Below, one piece after another: positions 44,469 through 57,769 of a stretch of DNA of 64,000 nt. Position numbers and translations under genes: made by a program. The DNA comes from Bradyrhizobium sp. U87765 SZCCT0048. Its GTDB lineage: Bacteria > Pseudomonadota > Alphaproteobacteria > Rhizobiales > Xanthobacteraceae. The notes below the pieces were generated by a model. It was not told where the DNA came from. It did no database searches and was given only the letters and a program-made list of their open reading frames with translations. Every line of letters starts with the position of its first letter. Position 1 is the stretch's first letter. Where the stretch lies: contig NZ_JAFCMM010000002.1 in assembly GCF_018131225.1 (NCBI RefSeq), forward strand, positions 744,001 through 808,000. The letters run 5' to 3'.

Positions 44469-45377
44469 ATGAGTGAGACCGCGCCGACCGCCAGCGGCGG
44501 CCCCGCCGCCAAACTCCCCCGCATCTCGTTCGAGTTCTTCCCGCCCAAGACGGCGGAGATGGAAACGAACCTGTGGGACACCATCAAGCGGCTCGCCCCG
44601 CTGCAGCCGACATTCGTGTCCGTCACCTATGGCGCCGGCGGCTCGACCCGCGAGCGCACCCACGCGACCATCGCCCGCATTCTCAACGAGACCGACCTGC
44701 TGCCGGCCGCGCACCTGACCTGCGTCGGCGCACCGCGCGGCGAGATCGACGAGATCGTCGACCGTTATCACGAGATCGGCGTCCGCCACATCGTCGCGCT
44801 GCGCGGTGATCCGGTGGCCGGCATCGGCACGCCCTTCATCGCCCATCCGGACGGCTACCAGACCTCGTCCGAGTTGATCGCCGGCATCAAGCGCCGGCAT
44901 CCGGACATCGAGGTCTCGGTCTCGGCCTATCCGGAAAAGCATCCGGAGAGCCCGACCTTCGATGCCGACATCGACGGCCTCAAGGCCAAGGTCGACGCCG
45001 GCGCGACACGCGCCATCACCCAGGTGTTCTTCGACAACGACCTCTACTATCGCTTCGTCGACCGTGTGCGCGCCCGCGGCATCGACATTCCGATCGTGCC
45101 GGGGATCATGCCGATGCACAATTTCAAGCAGGCGCGCAATTTCGTCACCCGTGCCGGCACCACCGTGCCGGACTGGCTGGCGGCGAAGTTCGACGGGCTC
45201 GACGACGATCCTGAGACCCGCAAGCTGGTGGCGGCAACGGTCGCTGCGGGCCAGGTGCAGAAGCTCGCCAAGCAGGGCATCGACACCTTCCACTTCTACA
45301 CCATGAATCGCGCAGACCTGGTGTTTGCCATCAGCCATCTGCTCGGCCTGCGCCCGTCGCAACAGCAGGCGGCCTGA
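44469..45377 (+). CDS. metF: Methylenetetrahydrofolate reductase
   Basis: A 302-residue FAD-dependent TIM-barrel enzyme reducing 5,10-methylene-THF to 5-methyl-THF. Signatures: ISFEFFPPKT near the N-terminus, TYGAGGSTRERT, HLTCVGA, ALRGDPVAG and QVFFDNDLYYRFVDR with the substrate-contacting residues. The ATG at 44469 follows GGAGTTCG; an ATG 21 bases upstream is possible but less likely. It is 28 bases before metH, which uses its product, so the two form a methyl-group operon. Confidence 0.95.
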   Translation: MSETAPTASGGPAAKLPRISFEFFPPKTAEMETNLWDTIKRLAPLQPTFVSVTYGAGGSTRERTHATIARILNETDLLPAAHLTCVGAPRGEIDEIVDRYHEIGVRHIVALRGDPVAGIGTPFIAHPDGYQTSSELIAGIKRRHPDIEVSVSAYPEKHPESPTFDADIDGLKAKVDAGATRAITQVFFDNDLYYRFVDRVRARGIDIPIVPGIMPMHNFKQARNFVTRAGTTVPDWLAAKFDGLDDDPETRKLVAATVAAGQVQKLAKQGIDTFHFYTMNRADLVFAISHLLGLRPSQQQAA

Positions 45378-45405
45378 CCCCCGAAACCTTTTGTACGAGT
45401 CCGAC

Positions 45406-49254
<3,849 letters not shown>

Positions 49255-49281
49255 CGCGCCCCGACCGATCCGATCGACGCC

Positions 49282-49311
49282 AAGTTGGCCGGGCCTCTGC
49301 CCGGCCATCTT
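49282..49311. terminator. Terminator between metH and the GST gene
   Basis: TGGCCGGGC-CTCT-GCCCGGCCA, a 9-bp perfect stem extended by AAG/CTT after one mismatch, followed by TGTATTCG. It lies between convergent genes and can serve both. Confidence 0.75.
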
Positions 49312-49357
49312 GTATTCGAGCAAGACGAAACGCGGCGTCCCAGGCAGAAACGAGAAA

Positions 49358-49987
49358 CTAATCGCCCGGCGGCTGGAATGGCTGCACGATCTCCTTGAAC
49401 TCAGGCAGCGCCTCGCAGGCCGTGGCATGGGCGGCGAGCGCGGGCCAGTGCGCGACATCGACGACGCCGGGGTGCGCCTCGCGCGTGAAACGGAGCGCGC
49501 AGCCGACCGCAATGTCAGCATGGCCGATGCGCGGCCCGAACCACCATGGCGACGTGCGGCTGGCGCGATCCTGCTCCAGCACATCGAGCACGGCTGCGAT
49601 CTGGGTGCGGCAGCGCACGAGCCACAGTTCGGAGCGCTCCTTGTGCAGCACCCGCTCGTAGACCAGCGCAACCGCCTTGTCGCCAAGGCCGGTGGCAAGC
49701 GCACAGACCTTGAGCGCGTGCCGCCGCGGCGCACCGCTTTCCGGCAGCATGGCCCGTGCCGCACCGGCCTGCTCGTCGAGATAATCCAGAATCGCAGCGC
49801 TCTCGATCAGCACCTCGCCGTCATCGAGCACCAGCGTCGGCACGCGGCGCAGCGGATTGAACGGCGCGATCTTGTCGGCGTCGCCGAAGGTCGACCACGG
49901 CCGATGTTCGAACGCGACACCATACAGGCGCAGCGCGATCGCCACGCGGCGGACGAACGGAGAATCGTATTGTCCGATCAGGATCAC
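49358..49987 (-). CDS. Glutathione S-transferase family protein
   Basis: A 209-residue cytosolic GST-like protein. The thioredoxin-fold N-terminal domain has GQYDSPFVRRVAIALRLYG (Ser at the catalytic position), FNPLRRVPTLVLDDGEVLIESAAI with the cis-Pro and Glu-Ser glutathione-binding pair; the helical C-terminal domain follows from about residue 85. The GTG at 49987 has GGAGG nine bases upstream, which decides the start against a longer frame. It is divergent from a MerR gene. Substrate unknown. Confidence 0.88.
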   Translation of the reverse strand: MILIGQYDSPFVRRVAIALRLYGVAFEHRPWSTFGDADKIAPFNPLRRVPTLVLDDGEVLIESAAILDYLDEQAGAARAMLPESGAPRRHALKVCALATGLGDKAVALVYERVLHKERSELWLVRCRTQIAAVLDVLEQDRASRTSPWWFGPRIGHADIAVGCALRFTREAHPGVVDVAHWPALAAHATACEALPEFKEIVQPFQPPGD

Positions 49988-50138
49988 AGGCCCACCTCCA
50001 ACACGTCGACCTGTCGAGGATGCCAAAGCCGCGGGCGGCTTCCTAGCCGCTCGGCCCGCATGTCTGCTCCGCAAGCGTTTCGAACGCTACCGGACTGGCG
50101 CTTGACTCTCCACCTGCTGGAGCCCGTAGAACCGCACC

Positions 50139-51074
50139 ATGAGTGAGACAACCTACACCATCGGTGAACTGTCACGCCTCACCGGCGTCTCCGTCCGCCG
50201 GCTGCGCTTCTATTCCGACGAGGGCCTGCTGCCCCCGACCGGGCGGACGGGCAGCGGCTATCGCATGTATGCGGCCGCCGACCTCGCCCGTCTCGACCTC
50301 ATCCTGGCGCTGCGCGAGGCCGGCGTATCGCTCGACGACATCGGCAAGCTGCTGTCCCGCCGCCTCGCCCTCGGCGACGTGCTGCGGCTGCGCCTCGACG
50401 CGCTCGATGCCGAGATCCGGGCCAAGCGCCGCATTGCCTGTGTCCTGCGCGCCGCCCTGGCCGCCGATAGCCCGACCCACCACGACCTCAGGAGACTATG
50501 GACCGTGACCAGCCTGTCCCACGCCGAGTTCCGCACAGCCGTCGAACGGTTCTATGACCAGGCCGCTGGCGACCTGCCGATCGATCCGGCATGGCGCCGG
50601 CAGATGATCGACGCTGCGACGCCCGATCTCCCCGACGATCCGACGCCTGCGCAAATCGACGCCTGGACCGAACTGCAGGCCATGCTCGCCGACACCCGCT
50701 ATGTCGAGGCCGTCAAGGCTGGCATGGCGCAGATGTGGGACGGCGCGTTCGACGCCGCAGCCTACGCCGCCGCGTCTGAGGCCACGTTTGCCCGCGTCCG
50801 CGAGGCCATGACAGCGGGAGAGGCCCCGCAATCGAACACCGGACGCACGATTGCGCAGGACTGGCTGCAGCGGTCGGCGGCAGCGATGAAGCGAACGCCC
50901 GATGCCGCCTTCCTCGACTGGCAGCTGTCGCAATACCGGACCCATCACGCCCGTTCGGCGCGCTATCAGGAGCTGCTGGCGATCCTGCGCGGCGACGATG
51001 CGGCCGATCCGCCCGGCGCGGAATGGCGCTGGATCGTTGCAGCAATGGGGCATCTCCTCGCGCGGAACAGCTAG
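50139..51074 (+). CDS. MerR family transcriptional regulator with C-terminal effector domain
   Basis: A 311-residue regulator. Residues 5-72 are the MerR winged helix (YTIGELSRLTGVSVRRLRFY, then TGSGYRMYAAADLARLDLI), followed by a coiled helix at about 80-112 and a helical domain of about 180 residues with AEFRTAVERFYDQAAGD, of the TipAS-like or similar drug-sensing sort. It is divergent from the GST gene, so it may control it. The effector is unknown. Confidence 0.87.
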   Translation: MSETTYTIGELSRLTGVSVRRLRFYSDEGLLPPTGRTGSGYRMYAAADLARLDLILALREAGVSLDDIGKLLSRRLALGDVLRLRLDALDAEIRAKRRIACVLRAALAADSPTHHDLRRLWTVTSLSHAEFRTAVERFYDQAAGDLPIDPAWRRQMIDAATPDLPDDPTPAQIDAWTELQAMLADTRYVEAVKAGMAQMWDGAFDAAAYAAASEATFARVREAMTAGEAPQSNTGRTIAQDWLQRSAAAMKRTPDAAFLDWQLSQYRTHHARSARYQELLAILRGDDAADPPGAEWRWIVAAMGHLLARNS

Positions 51075-51113
51075 AACGCGCTTGTGCCGGCGCGCCGGCG
51101 CGCGCTCCGGCGA

Positions 51114-51606
51114 TCAGGATCGTGCGCCGATCACCGGCACATGCGGCGCCGCCGAGAGCGGCAGAATGCCGGCGAGGCGCGGATCGTCGACGATCTCGAT
51201 CTGGCGGCGGAACGGCCGGAAGCCGGAGCGCTGGTAGAACGCGAGCGCCGCCGGATGATCGAAGGTGCAGGTGTGCACCCAGACCCGCGACACCGGCTCC
51301 GACCAGGCGCGCGCCAGCGCCTGGGTCATCAGCCAGCGCCCGGCGCCGCGGCCGATCAGCGGCGCGGTAATGCCGAAGAACGCCAGTTCGCAATCGCCGG
51401 GCGTCCGGAAGTCGAGCTCGAGCAGCCCCGCATCCACGCCGCCGCTCTCCAGCGCATAGACCTCGACTTGCGGCGATTGCAGGATCGCCGCAAGCTCGGC
51501 GTCCCGCGCGGCGGCGGCGGCGGCGGCACGAACATCTCCAGATGCGTGACCACGGCCGCGATCTTGCCGGCCGGCAGGTCGTGATGGTCATCGGCCAGCG
51601 CGGCGG

Positions 51607-51610
<4 letters not shown>
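51114..51610 (-). pseudogene. GNAT family acetyltransferase, frameshifted
   Basis: The gene reads in two frames. From GTG 51610 (overlapping the glpK stop as GTGA) the frame codes TAALADDHHDLPAGKIAAVVTH, a good GNAT N-terminus, then six prolines and nonsense. A second frame gives RDAELAAILQSPQVEVYAL, then LDFRTPGDCELAFFGI, the acetyl-CoA loop RGAGRWLMTQALARAW and HPAALAFYQRSGF to the stop at 51114. The frames meet in a (CGG)6 tract at 51509-51526, where one inserted or two deleted bases would join them. Either the gene is truly broken, or this is a sequencing error in GC-rich repeat DNA. The C-terminal frame alone has only a GTG at 51437, too short for a full fold. Confidence 0.75.
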
Positions 51611-53124
<1,514 letters not shown>

Positions 53125-53173
53125 GACGTTTCCTCGCTTGCGTTCGGTTGATCTGCGCTTGGCTTTCACTTGG

Positions 53174-53195
53174 CGCTTTGACCGCAAACAAAGCG
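53174..53195. promoter_or_regulatory. Palindrome upstream of glpK
   Basis: CGCTTTG-N8-CAAAGCG is a perfect 7-bp inverted repeat 50 bases upstream of the glpK ATG, inside its probable promoter (a TTGACG-like -35 lies on the minus strand just beyond it). The size and position suit a dimeric repressor; whether it is a GlpR-type operator is inference. Confidence 0.35.
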
Positions 53196-53232
53196 ATTGT
53201 CGCCGCCGTCGTCAAGGCGGCGCGCACACAAA

Positions 53233-53250
53233 GGGCCCGGGAACGGGCCC
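53233..53250 (-). terminator. Terminator at the end of the pim operon
   Basis: GGGCCCG-TTCC-CGGGCCC read on the minus strand, followed by TTTGTGTG, 28 bases beyond the dehydrogenase stop. A second stem, CGCCGCC/GGCGGCG (53201-53222), follows it. Confidence 0.7.
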
Positions 53251-53277
53251 CTCCGAACCATCCAGCAGGGAATGCGC

Positions 53278-54051
53278 TCAGACCGACGCGGTCGTGACGC
53301 CGCCATCGATCACGATGGTCTGCCCGGTCATGAAGGTGGACGCATCGGACGCGAGATAGGCGACAGCGCCGGCGATCTCGTGGGGCTCGCCGATCCGGCG
53401 CAGCGGCGTCGTCGCCGTGCGGCGCGTGAGGACGTCCTCGTTCTCCCACAGCGCGCGGGCAAAATCGGTCTTCACGAGGCCCGGCGCGATGCAGTTCACC
53501 CGCACGTTCTTCGGCCCCCACTCGCCGGCAAGACTGCGGCACAGCGCAAAGTCCGCCGCCTTGGAGATGCCGTAGGCGCCGATCACCGTCGAGCCGCGCA
53601 GGCCGCCGATGCTGGAGATGATCACCACCGAGCCGCCGCCGGCGGCGGCCATGTGCGGAATGGCGAGGCCGCACAGCCAGATGTTACTCTTGACGTTGGC
53701 GCCCATGATCTTGTCGAAGGCCTCGTCGCTGATGTCGAGCAGTGGCCCGTAATACGGGTTCACCGCGGCATTGCAGACGAGTACGTCGAGCCGGCCATAG
53801 TGCGACAGCGTGCCGGCGACCAGAGCCTCGACCTCGTCGCGGCGGCTGATGTTGCAGGGAATGACATGGGCGTCGCCGCCGGCGGCCACGATGCCCGCGG
53901 CGACCGTCTCGCAGGCCTCCGCCTTGCGGCTGGAGATCACGACCTTCGCGCCCATCCGCGCCAGCAGTTCGGCGGAGGCGCGGCCGATGCCACGGCTCGA
54001 TCCCGTGATGATGGCGACCTTGCCGGCGAGATCGAACGGCGTTCCCTGCAT
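53278..54051 (-). CDS. Short-chain dehydrogenase/reductase (SDR)
   Basis: A 257-residue classical SDR. It has the NAD(P)-binding TGSSRGIGRA, the NAAVN strand, the catalytic Ser in IISSIGG and Y-G-I-S-K (YxxxK), and DGGVT near the C-terminus. It is the last gene of the beta-oxidation run, after a hairpin, and may act as a 3-hydroxyacyl or 2,4-dienoyl-type dehydrogenase, but the exact substrate is not clear. The ATG at 54051 follows GGGGGA. Confidence 0.88.
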   Translation of the reverse strand: MQGTPFDLAGKVAIITGSSRGIGRASAELLARMGAKVVISSRKAEACETVAAGIVAAGGDAHVIPCNISRRDEVEALVAGTLSHYGRLDVLVCNAAVNPYYGPLLDISDEAFDKIMGANVKSNIWLCGLAIPHMAAAGGGSVVIISSIGGLRGSTVIGAYGISKAADFALCRSLAGEWGPKNVRVNCIAPGLVKTDFARALWENEDVLTRRTATTPLRRIGEPHEIAGAVAYLASDASTFMTGQTIVIDGGVTTASV

Positions 54052-54070
54052 GGCATCCCCCAAAATGGCT

Positions 54071-54092
54071 GACGGGGCGTCGCCGCCCCGTC
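54071..54092 (-). other. Intercistronic hairpin before the SDR gene
   Basis: GACGGGGCG-N4-CGCCCCGTC, a perfect 9-bp stem between the second acyl-CoA dehydrogenase gene and the SDR gene. On the minus strand it is followed by AGCCATTTTGG. It may be a partial terminator or an mRNA-stability element. Confidence 0.45.
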
Positions 54093-54113
54093 GTGTCAAA
54101 CGCTTCTGCCGTC

Positions 54114-55262
54114 TCAGTCCTTGAGCAGGCCGCCCTGGTCGCTGACCCGGCGCAGGTGATAGTCGGCGTCGCCGAACAGGCTCTCGATCATGGTCAGCCG
54201 CTTGAAGTAATGGCCGATCTTGAACTCCATGGTCATGCCGACGCCGCCGTGGAGCTGGATCGCCTGCTGGCCGACAAAGCGCGCCGACCGGCCGATCTGC
54301 ACCTTGGCCGACGCCACCGCCGTCGCGCGCTCCCTGGGATCGGTATAGGTGCCAGCCATGGTCGCGAAGTACGACATGCTGCGGGCCTGCTCCAGCGCCA
54401 CGAACATGTCCGAGGCACGGTGCTGCAGCGACTGGAAGGTACCGATCGCCACCCCGAACTGATTGCGGGTCTTGAGGTACTCGACCGTGGTCTTGAGCGA
54501 CTCTTCCATCGCCCCGACCGCCTCGGCGCACAGCGCGATGCGGGCATCGTCGACCACCTGCTCGATCAGCGGCAGGCCGTTCTCGGCATCGCCGATCACC
54601 GCGTCCGCGCCGACCTCGACGCCGGAGAAGGTGATGTCGGCGGCGCGCAGGCCGTCCTGGGTGGGATAGCCCTTGATGCTGACGCCCTTGGCATTCGCCG
54701 GCACCAGGAACACGCCGATGCCGGCGCGGTCGTGGCGGCCGCCCTTGGTGCGGGCCGAGACGATCAGGGTATCGGCGGTGTCGCCGTGGATCACGACAAA
54801 CTTCTCGCCATCGATGACATAGCCTGCGCCGCTCTTCTTCGCCGTCGTCGTGACGTCGCCGAGGTCATAGCGCGAGTTCTTCTCGAGCTGGGCGAACGCC
54901 AGCGTCTTCGAGCCGTCGATGATCGACGGCAGGTAGGCCGCCTTCTGCGCCGCCGAGCCGCCATGGCGCAGGAAGCCGCCGCCCAGCACCACGGTCGCCA
55001 GATACGGCTCGAGCACCAGCGCCTTGCCGAGCGCTTCCATGACAATCATGGTTTCGACCGGGCCGGCGCCGAAGCCACCGTCCTCCTCGCTGAACGGCAG
55101 GCCGAGCAGGCCCTGCTCGGCGAGCTTGCCCCACATCGCGCGGCTCCAGCCGCCCTTGTCGGCGCCGTATTTCTTGCGCTGCTCGAAGTCGTAGGAGCTG
55201 CTCAGCAGCCCGTCGACGCTGTCCTTGAGCAGGCGCTGCTCTTCGGAGAGATCAAAATCCAT
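54114..55262 (-). CDS. pimD: Acyl-CoA dehydrogenase, PimD-like (small subunit)
   Basis: A 382-residue FAD-dependent acyl-CoA dehydrogenase. It begins MDFDLSEEQRLLKDSVDGLL; the middle domain has AFAQLEKNSRYDLGDVTTTA, and the C-terminal helical domain ends QLHGGVGMTMEFKIGHYFKR. The last motif is that of the small subunit of two-part acyl-CoA dehydrogenases, the partner being the next gene. It would oxidise medium-chain (dicarboxylyl-)CoA to the 2-enoyl-CoA. The pim name rests on gene order and family only. Confidence 0.82.
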   Translation of the reverse strand: MDFDLSEEQRLLKDSVDGLLSSSYDFEQRKKYGADKGGWSRAMWGKLAEQGLLGLPFSEEDGGFGAGPVETMIVMEALGKALVLEPYLATVVLGGGFLRHGGSAAQKAAYLPSIIDGSKTLAFAQLEKNSRYDLGDVTTTAKKSGAGYVIDGEKFVVIHGDTADTLIVSARTKGGRHDRAGIGVFLVPANAKGVSIKGYPTQDGLRAADITFSGVEVGADAVIGDAENGLPLIEQVVDDARIALCAEAVGAMEESLKTTVEYLKTRNQFGVAIGTFQSLQHRASDMFVALEQARSMSYFATMAGTYTDPRERATAVASAKVQIGRSARFVGQQAIQLHGGVGMTMEFKIGHYFKRLTMIESLFGDADYHLRRVSDQGGLLKD

Positions 55263-55306
55263 GAACCAATCCTCAAATCACAAAGTCGCGGATGCACGCG
55301 CAGCGG

Positions 55307-56497
55307 TCACAGACCGAGCACGGCCTTGGCGATGATGTTGCGCTGAATTTCGTTCGAGCCGCCGTAGATCGACACCTTGCGGTAGTTGAAGTAACCGGGG
55401 GCGATCTGGGTGGTCCAGTCGGCAAACTCGTTGCGGCCGTCCTCGTCGTCCGGCGCGTAAGGCGCGGCGAACGGGCCGATCACGTCGAGCAGAAGCTCGG
55501 TGATGGTCTGCTGGATTTCCGAGCCCTTGATCTTGAGGATCGAGGATGCCGGATCCGGCTTGCCGCGGCCGTTCTTGCTCTCGTTGGCGACAACGCGCAT
55601 CTGCGTCAGTTCCAGCGCCTTGAGCTCGATCTCGGTCGCCGCCAGCTTCTCGCGGAAGCGGGCATCTTCGCTCAGCGGCTTGTCGCCGGCCATCACCTTG
55701 GACGCGAGGTCCTTGATGCGGCGGATGCGCTCCTTCGACATGCCGACGCGGGCGATGTTGGTGCGCTCGTTGCCGAGCAGGAACTTGGCGTAGTCCCAGC
55801 CCTTGTTCTCCTCGCCGACGAGGTTGGTCACCGGCACCTCGACGTCGTCGAAGAACACCTCGTTGACCTCGTGACCGCCATCGATGGTCTGGATCGGACG
55901 CACGGTGATGCCGCGCGACTTCATGTCGATGAGGATGAAGGAGATGCCGGACTGCTTCTTCGCGGCCGGGTCGGTGCGGCAGAGGCAGAAGATCCAGTCG
56001 GCGTACTGCGCCAGCGTGGTCCAGGTCTTCTGGCCATTGATGACGTAGACGTCACCCTTGCGCTTGGCAGTGGTCTTCAGCGACGCGAGGTCCGAACCCG
56101 AGCCCGGCTCGGAGAAGCCCTGGCACCACCAGTCGTCGAGATTGGCGATACGCGGCAGATAGTACTTCTTCTGCTCCTCGTTGCCGAAGGTGTAGATCAC
56201 CGGCCCGACCATGTTGACGCCGAACGGCAGCGGCGACGGCGCCGGCGCAGCCTGCAGTTCCTCGAGGAAGATGTATTGCTGGACTGGCGTCCAGCCGGTG
56301 CCGCCATACTGCTTGGGCCAATGCGTCACCGCCCAGCCCTTGCGGTTGAGGGTGCGCTGCCAGTTGACGAGGTCTTCCTTGCTGGTGTGGCGGCCTTCCA
56401 GCAGCTTCTGGCGCACCGCCGGCGGCACGCTCTCCTTGAAGAAGGCGCGGACTTCGTCGCGAAACGCCAGCTCTTCCTTGCTGAAACTGAGATCCAT
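55307..56497 (-). CDS. pimC: Acyl-CoA dehydrogenase, PimC-like (large subunit)
   Basis: A 396-residue acyl-CoA dehydrogenase beginning MDLSFSKEELAFRDEVRAFF. FAD-contacting WCQGFSEPGSGSDLASL and GQKTWTTLAQYADW are typical. Near the C-terminus, where the classical enzymes have YEGTNEIQ with the catalytic Glu, this has YGGSNEIQR, so the usual Glu is a Gly. In related two-subunit enzymes only one subunit keeps a complete active site. The ATG at 56497 follows GGAG. It precedes pimD by 44 bases. Confidence 0.84.
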   Translation of the reverse strand: MDLSFSKEELAFRDEVRAFFKESVPPAVRQKLLEGRHTSKEDLVNWQRTLNRKGWAVTHWPKQYGGTGWTPVQQYIFLEELQAAPAPSPLPFGVNMVGPVIYTFGNEEQKKYYLPRIANLDDWWCQGFSEPGSGSDLASLKTTAKRKGDVYVINGQKTWTTLAQYADWIFCLCRTDPAAKKQSGISFILIDMKSRGITVRPIQTIDGGHEVNEVFFDDVEVPVTNLVGEENKGWDYAKFLLGNERTNIARVGMSKERIRRIKDLASKVMAGDKPLSEDARFREKLAATEIELKALELTQMRVVANESKNGRGKPDPASSILKIKGSEIQQTITELLLDVIGPFAAPYAPDDEDGRNEFADWTTQIAPGYFNYRKVSIYGGSNEIQRNIIAKAVLGL

Positions 56498-56535
56498 CGG
56501 AGGTCTCCTTGAAATGATGCGGTTCGGAAATGGCC

Positions 56536-56564
56536 GTCGCGCGCGCCACGAGGCCGCGCGCGAC
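56536..56564 (-). other. Intercistronic hairpin between pimB- and pimC-like genes
   Basis: GTCGCGCGCG and CGCGCGCGAC form a perfect 10-bp stem with a nine-base loop in the 77-base gap. No T run follows, so it is probably an RNA-processing or stabilising element inside the operon. Confidence 0.4.
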
Positions 56565-56574
56565 GTGTCGGAGT

Positions 56575-57762
56575 TTACTGCACGATCTCGAACAGGCCGG
56601 CCGCACCCATGCCGCCGCCGACGCACATGGTGACGACGCCGTACTTGGCCTTGCGGCGACGGCCTTCGATCAGCAGATGGCCGGTGAGGCGCGCGCCGGT
56701 CATGCCGTAGGGATGGCCGACCGCGATCGAGCCGCCATTGACGTTGAGCTTCTCCGGATCGATGCCCAGCTTGTCACGGCAGTAGATCACCTGCACGGCG
56801 AACGCTTCATTGAGTTCCCAGAGATCGATGTCCTCGATCTTGAGGCCATGGCGCTTGAGCAGGCGCGGGATGGCGAACACCGGGCCGATACCCATCTCGT
56901 CCGGCTCGCAGCCGGCCGAAACGAAGCCGCGGAAGATGCCGAGTGGCTTGAGGCCGCGCTTGGCGGCTTCCTTGTCGCTCATGATCACCGTGGCGCTGGC
57001 GCCATCGGAGAGCTGGCTGGCGTTGCCGGCGGTGATGGTGAAGCCGTCGCCGCGCACGGCCTTCAGACCAGCGAGGCCCTCGGCAGTGGTCTCCGGGCGC
57101 GGACCCTCGTCCTGCGACAGCGTAATGTCCTTGAACGACACCGCGCCGGTCGCCTTGTCGGCCACCGCCATCGAGGTCTTGATCGCGGCGATCTCGTCGC
57201 TGAACTTGCCGCCCTGCTGCGCGGCCGCGGTGCGGCGCTGGCTCTCGAGCGAATACTCGTCCTGCTTTTCGCGCGAGATGTTGTAGCGCTTGGCGACCAC
57301 CTCGGCGGTGTCGAGCATCGCCATGTAGACGTCCGGCTTGATCTTCATCAGTTCCGGATCGACCGCATGGAACTTGTTGGCGTGATCGTTCTGCACGAGG
57401 CTGATCGACTCGCCGCCACCGCCCACCGCGATCTCGACGCCGTCGAAGATCACCGAGCGTGCCGCGAGCGCGATCGCCTGCAGGCCGGAGGCGCACTGGC
57501 GGTCGATGGTGGTGCCGCCGGCGGTCACCGGCAGGCCGGCGCGGATCAGCGCCTTGCGCGCAATGTTGCCGCCGGTGGCGCCCTGCTGCAGGGCGGCGCC
57601 CATCACGACATCCTCGATCTCGGCCGGATCGACCTTGGCGCGAGCCACGGCCTCGCCGATGGCGTGCCCGAGCAGGGTCGCGCCTTCGGTATTGTTGAGT
57701 GCACCGCGATAGGCCTTGCCGATCGGCGTACGGGCGGTGGAGACGATCACTGCATCGGTCAT
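56575..57762 (-). CDS. pimB: Acetyl-CoA C-acyltransferase (thiolase), PimB-like
   Basis: A 395-residue thiolase of the degradative type, cleaving 3-oxoacyl-CoA with CoA. The nucleophile Cys is in DRQCASGLQAIA, the His base in GHPYGMTGAR, and the second Cys in CVGGGMGAAGLF at the end. The start at 57762 (MTDAVIVSTARTPIGKAYRG region) is set by the family N-terminus; 34 residues further upstream are not protein-like. It is eight bases after the ligase gene. Confidence 0.9.
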   Translation of the reverse strand: MTDAVIVSTARTPIGKAYRGALNNTEGATLLGHAIGEAVARAKVDPAEIEDVVMGAALQQGATGGNIARKALIRAGLPVTAGGTTIDRQCASGLQAIALAARSVIFDGVEIAVGGGGESISLVQNDHANKFHAVDPELMKIKPDVYMAMLDTAEVVAKRYNISREKQDEYSLESQRRTAAAQQGGKFSDEIAAIKTSMAVADKATGAVSFKDITLSQDEGPRPETTAEGLAGLKAVRGDGFTITAGNASQLSDGASATVIMSDKEAAKRGLKPLGIFRGFVSAGCEPDEMGIGPVFAIPRLLKRHGLKIEDIDLWELNEAFAVQVIYCRDKLGIDPEKLNVNGGSIAVGHPYGMTGARLTGHLLIEGRRRKAKYGVVTMCVGGGMGAAGLFEIVQ

Positions 57763-57769
57763 GAGGGGA

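Noticed and set aside
44183..45405. SAM, SAH or cobalamin riboswitch before metF or metH
   Set aside because: None of the conserved cores I know could be found by eye; the metF-metH gap is only 28 bases.
51509..51526. (CGG)6 tract as a phase-variation switch for the GNAT gene
   Set aside because: Changes by whole trinucleotide units would not shift the frame, so simple slippage of the repeat cannot switch the gene on and off.
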